Origin: Cycas panzhihuaensis
Taxonomy: Eukaryota; Cycadophyta
Assembly: GCA_023213395.1 (NCBI GenBank)
Contig: CM041465.1
Span: 43,903,741 to 43,967,740, forward strand
Reading direction: 5' to 3'
Length of the DNA stretch: 64,000 nucleotides
In this document: one piece after another, positions 58,897 through 64,000 of the stretch
Layout: each line of letters opens with the position of its first letter
Position numbering within the stretch: position 1 is the stretch's first letter
Translations under genes and position numbers: made by a program
Notes under the pieces: generated by a model
What the model saw: the letters and a program-made list of their open reading frames with translations, nothing else
Database searches by the model: none
Told to the model about the DNA's origin: nothing

Positions 58897-59541
58897 TGTT
58901 GAGAATAGTAGGTCCTAACCCTTTAACCGCCACCAAGATCTATTGCATTCTTACAACTAGTTACAAAAATGGAAACTTAAAATTACATGCAAGTTCTAAA
59001 ATCAGAGATTATATAATAACATGAAAATGAAAGCCAAACATCACATATGCATCCAATATAACATGGTAGAACCCTAACAGTGTGTTAGGGAAACATCCAT
59101 ATAGGAAAGGTATCGATCTTTATTATTGTAGAAAGGAGAAACAATATATCTCAGTTACAGAGTGCTCTCAGAAACAACAACCAGCTGTCACCCTCTTCAC
59201 AGTACATTACATTACATACAACATAATAAGAAAAAGCCCTAAAACTGGCTACATGAGAGGGACATTTAAGGTATGAATCTCAATCGTAAAATCTAGGGTA
59301 TTTGTATCGAATGACCCTGATTCTCTTTACATTTTAATATGTTTTACATGGCAATTTTTTTAGGTCAGGGGCTATCGTCTCCGAACACCCACCTAGCGGG
59401 GGGTGTTCCATGCCCCCTACACCCCCTGGCCAAAGGGGGCTCTTGCCCCTCTTGGAACCCCCTAAGAAAGATTAGGAAGGAAAACTGCATCAAAAACATG
59501 CTAAAATTTTATCCCCAAAATTGTTGTCACAATATCCAACA
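58897..59541 (-). repeat. 3' LTR of A (left on plus strand)
   Basis: 645 bp, TGTTGAGAATAG...TATCCAACA. It includes a very GC-rich tract at 59385-59463. Confidence 0.93.
59385..59463. repeat. GC-rich, hairpin-prone tract within the LTR of A
   Basis: Runs of C and G alternate (ggggggtgttcc, gccccctacacccc, ggccaaagggggctcttg), so ggggg and ccccc blocks can pair in several ways. It stands out sharply in an AT-rich window. Confidence 0.7.
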
Positions 59542-59553
59542 ATCTCTACCTCG
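59542..59553 (-). other. Polypurine tract of A
   Basis: The plus strand atctctacctcg gives cgaggtagagat on the minus strand, adjoining the 3' LTR. Confidence 0.65.
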
Positions 59554-59588
59554 ACAACAATTACCCGGTACCTTTCCTCGACCCTTCA

Positions 59589-61323
59589 TCATCTTTTCTG
59601 CAAGCCTAGAGAAGTCAAACACCATTTGAACTTCTCTAATGGTATTGGTTTTGTGAATATATCAGCACAATTCTGATTGGTGTGAATCTTCTCAAGTGCC
59701 ACTCCACCTATTTCCACAACCTGTCTAACAAAATGGTACTTAAGAGCAATATGCTTTGTTCTACTATGATAAGTTGGATTCTTGGCTAAGTAAATGGGAC
59801 TTTGACTGTCACAAAATACCTTTACATTGTCTTATCTCCTTCTAAGATCAACCAATAGACCTTGTAACAAGATTACTTCTTTACAAGTATGTGCTGCAAT
59901 AACATATTCAACTTTCGTGGTTGAAAGTGCAATTGTGCTCTGCAATTTGGACATCCAACTAACTCGACCATTTGTAAGAGTAAAAGCATAACCTGAAGTA
60001 GACCTTCGTTTGTCTAAATCTCCTACAAAGTCTAAATCGACATATCCACAAACCTGATTACCTGTACCTCTAAAGGTGATGCAATAGTCACTTGTACCTC
60101 TCAAATACTGAAACATCCATTTCACTACAGCCCAATGTTCCTTTCCTGGATTTGCCATAAACCTGCTAACTACACCGACTGCATGCGAAATATCAGGTCT
60201 TGTACATACCATGGCATACATCAAATTTCCTACTGCACTAGCAAAAGGAACATGAGACATATAATCCTTTTCTTCTCCACTACTATGACTCATATTTGAA
60301 GAAAGCTTGAAGTGGTAAGCCAATGGGATACTCACTGGTTTCACATTTGCTATACCAAACCTGGTTAGCACCTTCTCCATATATTTCTGCTGTGATAACC
60401 ATAGCTTATCATTTTTCCTGTCTCTGTATATCTCCATGCCTAAGATTTGTCTTGCAGCTCCTAGATCCTTCATATCAAATGTCCTAGCCAATTGAGCCTC
60501 TAGTTTATTGATTTCTTCCATGCTCTCGCTTGCAACCAGCATGTCATCAACATATAATACCAAGATAATGAATAAGCCATTGTCCATAAATTTAAAGTAA
60601 ACATAATAATCATACTCACTTCTTTTGAAATTTGGCCTCTCCATGAAGGTATCAAACTTCTTGTACCACTGCCTGGTGATTGCTTCAGGTCATACAATGA
60701 TTTCTTGAGCCTACAAATAAGTATTTTCCTGCCATCTTATACAAACCCTTCTGGTTGATCCATGTAGATCTCCTCATCTAAATCTCTATGTAGAAAAGTT
60801 ATTTTTACATCTAACTGCTCCAACTCCAAACAAGAGAAGCTACTAATGCTAACAGCACTCGAATTGAAACAAGTTTGACAACTAGTGAAAAGATCTCATG
60901 AAAGTTAATACATGCTTTTTGTGTAAAACCTTTTGCCACTAGTCTTGCCCTGCATTTATCAACCTTTCCATCAACATCTGTTTTCTTTTTAAAAACCCAC
61001 CTACAACCAACAGTCTTCTTGCCATGTGGAAGTTCTACCAAGTCCCATGAATTATTGTTCTTCAAAGCATCTATCTCTTCCTGCATAGCCCTTATCCACT
61101 TCTCACTATGGATATCATCTACTGCTTCTTAATAACATGTAGGCTCACCATCATTAGAAACCAAAGCAATAGAAATAGAAGGGTTGTACCTGTCAGGTGG
61201 ATGACTAACTCGTGTAGATCTTCTAACTGTTGGCAAAGGAGTGTCTACATACTCCTGTGAATCTACTGTTGATTCATCTTCAGAAAGATCTTCATGCTCT
61301 TCTGATTCCACATTTGGTTGCAT
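59589..61323 (-). pseudogene. Reverse transcriptase and RNase H of A
   Basis: Minus strand. After an acidic linker (61323-61129, STRVSHPPDRYNPS) RT starts with MQEEIDALKNNNSWDLVELP (61086 down), CRWVFKKKTDVDGKVDKCRA and RLVAKGFTQKACINFHEIF. A 1-nt shift near 60830 follows, then FLHRDLDEEIYMDQPEGFV, a stop and a second shift near 60680. From 60644 the frame is open for 270 codons: YVDD intact at 60543-60554, DMKDLGAARQILGMEIYRDR, PDISHAVGVVSRFMANPGKEHW and RNase H GDLDKRRSTSGYAF. A stop at 59829-59831 precedes the RNase H tail NCADIFTKPIPLEKFKWCL, ending at 59589. Confidence 0.9.
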
Positions 61324-61350
61324 TTTAAACTTGACTTGTTGATATTCAAC

Positions 61351-62511
61351 TTACTGCTCTTGTTTCATTTCAACTTCTCCACTGTCTGATTTTACAAGGG
61401 GAGATTCATCAAATACCATATCTTTGTTAATGGTAATTTTGTGGGCAGTAGGATCCCACAACTTGTATCCCTTCACACCATCCTTATCAGCATAATCAAC
61501 AAAGATATATCTCTTAGATTTTGGGTCTAACTTTGAACGTTTACTTTTGTCAGTCCAGGCATAAGCATCATAACCAAAAACTTTTAATTTTGAATAATCA
61601 CATGGATGTCCAGTCCATACCTCTTTAGGAATCTTATAATCTATTGTAAGTGATGGTGACCTGTTTACCATATAGCAAGTTGTTTGAACAGCTTTTGCCC
61701 ACAAGCTCTGCTCCACCCCTGCATTACTTAGCATGCTTCTTGCTCTTTTTAAGAGTGTCCTATTCATGCGCTCTGCAATGCCATTTTGCTGTGGAGTATA
61801 GCTATTGGTCTTGTGTCTTTCGATCATAACTTCTCTGCAATAGTTCTCAAACTCCAAGGAGTTGAACTCACCTCCATTGTCAGTTCTTAAACATTTAATT
61901 TTCTTACCAGTACTGTTCTGAACTAGAGCCTTGAACTGCTTGAACACACTAAAAACTTTAGATTTGCTTTTCAAAAAATAGACCCATACCTTCCTGGAGT
62001 AATCATCTATAAATGTGACATAATACAATGATCCTCCACAAGATATTTTAGGGGCTGGTCCCGATACATCTGAATGTATATAATCTAGAACACCTTTACT
62101 AGTGTGACTCCCTACTTTAAACTTGAGTCTACACTGCTTTCCAAAAATATAATGTTTATAGAAAGCCAAATCTAAAAGTTGTAAGTTAGGAAGCAACTTA
62201 CGATTTATCATCACCTTAAGTCCTTTCTCACTCATGTGCCCAAGTATCTGATGCCATAACTGAGTTGGATGTTGTACAGTCTTTGATGCTGTAGCTGCTT
62301 GGCTGACATTTGTACTTCCCACTAAAATGTAAAGATTTCCTTTCTTTAAGGCTTTCATAACAACCAAGGTGCTCTTTGAGACCTTTAGGACTCCTTCATG
62401 ACTTGTATGCTTAAAACCACCTGAATCTAATTCACCTAAGGAAATCATATTCCTTTTCAAATCAGGTACATTACTAACCTCAGTTAATGTTCTGACTACC
62501 CCATCGAACAT
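61351..62511 (-). pseudogene. Integrase of A (open for 386 codons)
   Basis: Minus strand, open from 62511 to 61351 after a stop at 62551 that separates it from gag-protease. The pre-integrase region LWHQILGHMSEKGL is at residues 85-98; the usual CxxC is lost (FYKHYIFGKQ), so the zinc site is broken. The DDE core is complete: D148 (IHSDVSG), D211 (RTDNGGEF) and E247 (NGIAERMNRT), with 35 residues between the last two. The C-terminal landmarks KEVWTGHPCDYSKLKVFGYD and KGYKLWDP are kept. The next stop at 61348 ends it. The enzyme would splice cDNA into the genome; the core looks intact, but the polyprotein is not. Confidence 0.9.
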
Positions 62512-62553
62512 CTTAATTCTGATGCTACCAATGCCCGCTATCTTACAAGAAAC

Positions 62554-63513
62554 TTAATTTCCCATAAGCACATCACCACCATTAAGAGGTTGGTATGATG
62601 AGAACCAACTCTTGTATAGACACATGTGGTGCGAAGCACTTGAATTTAATAACCAGTCATGGTGATAATGAAAAACATTATAAGCGACCAAGATATCATC
62701 ATCCATACCTTGATTTGACTCCACCTGATTCACCTCCTTGGCAGGATCTTCCTTTTTTTGGAACTTCTTTATTTTGTAACAATCCTTCTTGAGGTGACCG
62801 GTCTTATTACAATGCCAACACCTGAGCTTACTCTTTTTGCTCTTTGACTTAGACCTCGATGTATCCCTGGAGTTTTGTCCTCTCTCAAACGTTCTACCCC
62901 TTACTGTCATGGCTTCTGGTGTGGAGGTTTCAAAGCCAGATTTCCTCCACGCTTCTTCCATTAGCAAACCACTCATAACAGAATCATAATCTAATATATC
63001 TGTAGTGCTAAAACTAATTGAGGTGACAATATTATCCCAGGATTTAGGTAATGAGCATAACAAGGTAACAACCTTGTCCTCATCCTCAATTTTAACATTG
63101 ATACTAGTCAACTGACAAATAAGAGTATTGAAAATATTTAAATGGTCAGCAATTTTTGTACCTTGCTTCATCCGTAACGAGTATAGCTGCCTCTTAAGGT
63201 AGATTCGATTCGTTACTGATTTGGTCATATATAGGCCTTCCAACCGGGTCCATAATCCTGCTGTTGTCTCCTCCCCTACGATGTTAAACAAGACTTTATT
63301 TGCCAAGCACAATCATATTGTGCTAAGTGCCTTTTTGTCTAAGTTATCCCATTCATCATCGTCCATCCCTATGGGTTTCTTTGATTTACCTACAAGGGCT
63401 TTATACAAACCCTTCTGTACAAGAACATCATGTACTTTTAGCTTCCACAACTTGAAGTTGTTCTTGCCATTGAATTTCTCCACCTTGAACTTTGCATCTA
63501 CTAGTTTCACCAT
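62554..63513 (-). pseudogene. gag and protease of A
   Basis: The likely start is ATG 63513 (MVKLVDAKFKVEKFNGKNNF), 58 bp after the PBS; an upstream in-frame ATG at 63624 lies inside the LTR and is unlikely. The gag core follows with LWKLKVHDVLVQKGLYKALV and, after an in-frame TGA (about 63313), GLWTRLEGLYMTKSVTNRIY. The zinc knuckle CWHCNKTGHLKKDC is intact at 62779-62820. The protease active site reads WLLNSSASHHM (about 62625-62650) where WILDSGAS-HM is normal, so the catalytic Asp and Gly are gone. Gag would coat element RNA; the protease would have cut the polyprotein. Confidence 0.9.
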
Positions 63514-63570
63514 TTGCTGTAGAAAAGCCAACACCAAAACCTTCACAAATTCGCTGCAAGAAAGAGAGTG

Positions 63571-63582
63571 GCTCTGATACCA
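63571..63582 (-). other. Primer-binding site of A
   Basis: The plus strand gctctgatacca is the exact complement of TGGTATCAGAGC, two bases from the LTR at 63585. Confidence 0.93.
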
Positions 63583-63584
63583 CT

Positions 63585-64000
63585 TGTTGAGAATAGTAGG
63601 TCCCAACCCTTTAACCGCCACCAAGATCTATTACATTCTTGTAACTAATTATAGAAATGGAAACTTAAAATTACATACAAGTTTTAAAATCAAAGATTAT
63701 ACAACAACATGAAAATGAAAGCCAAACATCACATATGCACCTGATATAACATGGTAAAACCCTAGCAGTGTGCTAGGGAAACATCCACATAGGAAAGGTA
63801 TCGATCTTTATTGTTGTAGAATGGAGAAACAATACATCTCAGTTATAGAGTGCTCTCAGGAACAACAATGAACTGCTGCCCTCTTCATAGTACATTACAT
63901 TACATACAACATAACAAGAAAAAGCCCTAAAATGGGCTACATAAGAGGGACATCCAAGGCATGAATCTCAACTGTAGAATCTAGGGTATTTGTATCGAAC
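63585..64000 (-). repeat. 5' LTR of A, truncated by the window edge
   Basis: 416 bp visible, TGTTGAGAATAG onward. It aligns to 58897-59312 without net gaps; about 230 bp more should lie outside the window. Confidence 0.93.

Larger units (their letters stand above)
58897..64000 (-). mobile_element. Copia LTR retrotransposon A, nearly complete, runs off the right edge
   Basis: Minus strand. Left LTR (3') 58897-59541, right LTR (5') from 63585 to beyond 64000, PBS at 63571-63582. Gag, protease, integrase, RT and RNase H are in Copia order between them. The element would be about 5.3 kb. It sits in LINE sequence; the left flank ataga (58892-58896) is one half of the expected target duplication. 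LTRs differ at about 42 of the 416 comparable positions, mostly transitions, no net indel. At least six in-frame stops and two frameshifts inactivate the polyprotein. It is the best preserved coding element in the window. Confidence 0.93.

Noticed and set aside
59339-59629. 96-codon plus-strand open frame
   Set aside because: It lies across the 3' LTR and polypurine tract of A; Pro/Gly content comes from the GC-rich tract.
63221-63577. 118-codon plus-strand open frame
   Set aside because: It is antisense to the well-supported gag of Copia A.
1-64000. Intact host genes, tRNA, rRNA, organelle inserts or bacterial operons
   Set aside because: None could be recognised on either strand; the only host-type traces are PPR fragments inside F.

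Overview
The window looks like repeat-filled chromosomal DNA from a seed plant with a large, TE-bloated genome. A gymnosperm is plausible, but that is inference. It is AT-rich, and I see no intact host gene, no tRNA or rRNA gene and no bacterial-type operon. Nearly every coding trace is a decayed retrotransposon of the Ty1/Copia, Ty3/Gypsy or L1-type LINE class, full of in-frame stops. Primer-binding sites (PBS) are of the plant initiator-methionine-tRNA type (TGGTATCAGAGC and TGGTATTAGAGC). Elements are named A to O here for reference.

Layout, 1-22.2 kb: the 5' half of minus-strand LTR element E (1-2574), then a 345-bp TRIM-like mini-retrotransposon (2787-3131). Next is a plus-strand Copia relic G that is split in two places. 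The first break holds F (4289-8338), an LTR insertion with pentatricopeptide-repeat (PPR) gene fragments and a 1.1-kb array of 27-bp repeats. The second holds H (9831-17478), a structurally complete Copia element with 298-bp LTRs. G resumes after H and runs into a 5'-truncated Copia I (18331-22226).

Layout, 22.2-45.2 kb: a minus-strand Copia J (gag, protease, a PBS and an LTR start at 25284), about 3.8 kb with little recognisable content, then plus-strand Copia L (about 29129-34000). Element B (35557-39642) follows, complete with a 5-bp target-site duplication (TSD), and then a cluster of LTR-like sequences (39991-43392).

Layout, 45.2-64 kb: a five-member nest. Gypsy relic O is cut by an L1-type LINE. 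The LINE is cut by LTR element C (49603-58392, TSD aggga) and again by Copia A (58897 to beyond the window). The right LTR of C is itself cut by element D (54020-58244).

Most notable: B, D and E form one family of short, colinear, pol-depleted LTR elements, a good candidate for an undescribed non-autonomous family. C carries only a gag-like remnant, placed unusually next to its 3' LTR. The TRIM-like unit and the 27-bp array, which stays open in phase on both strands, also deserve a check. Hand-aligned LTR pairs differ by roughly 9-14%, mostly transitions, so the stack is old and the insertions broadly similar in age. All comparisons were made by eye on this sequence only.
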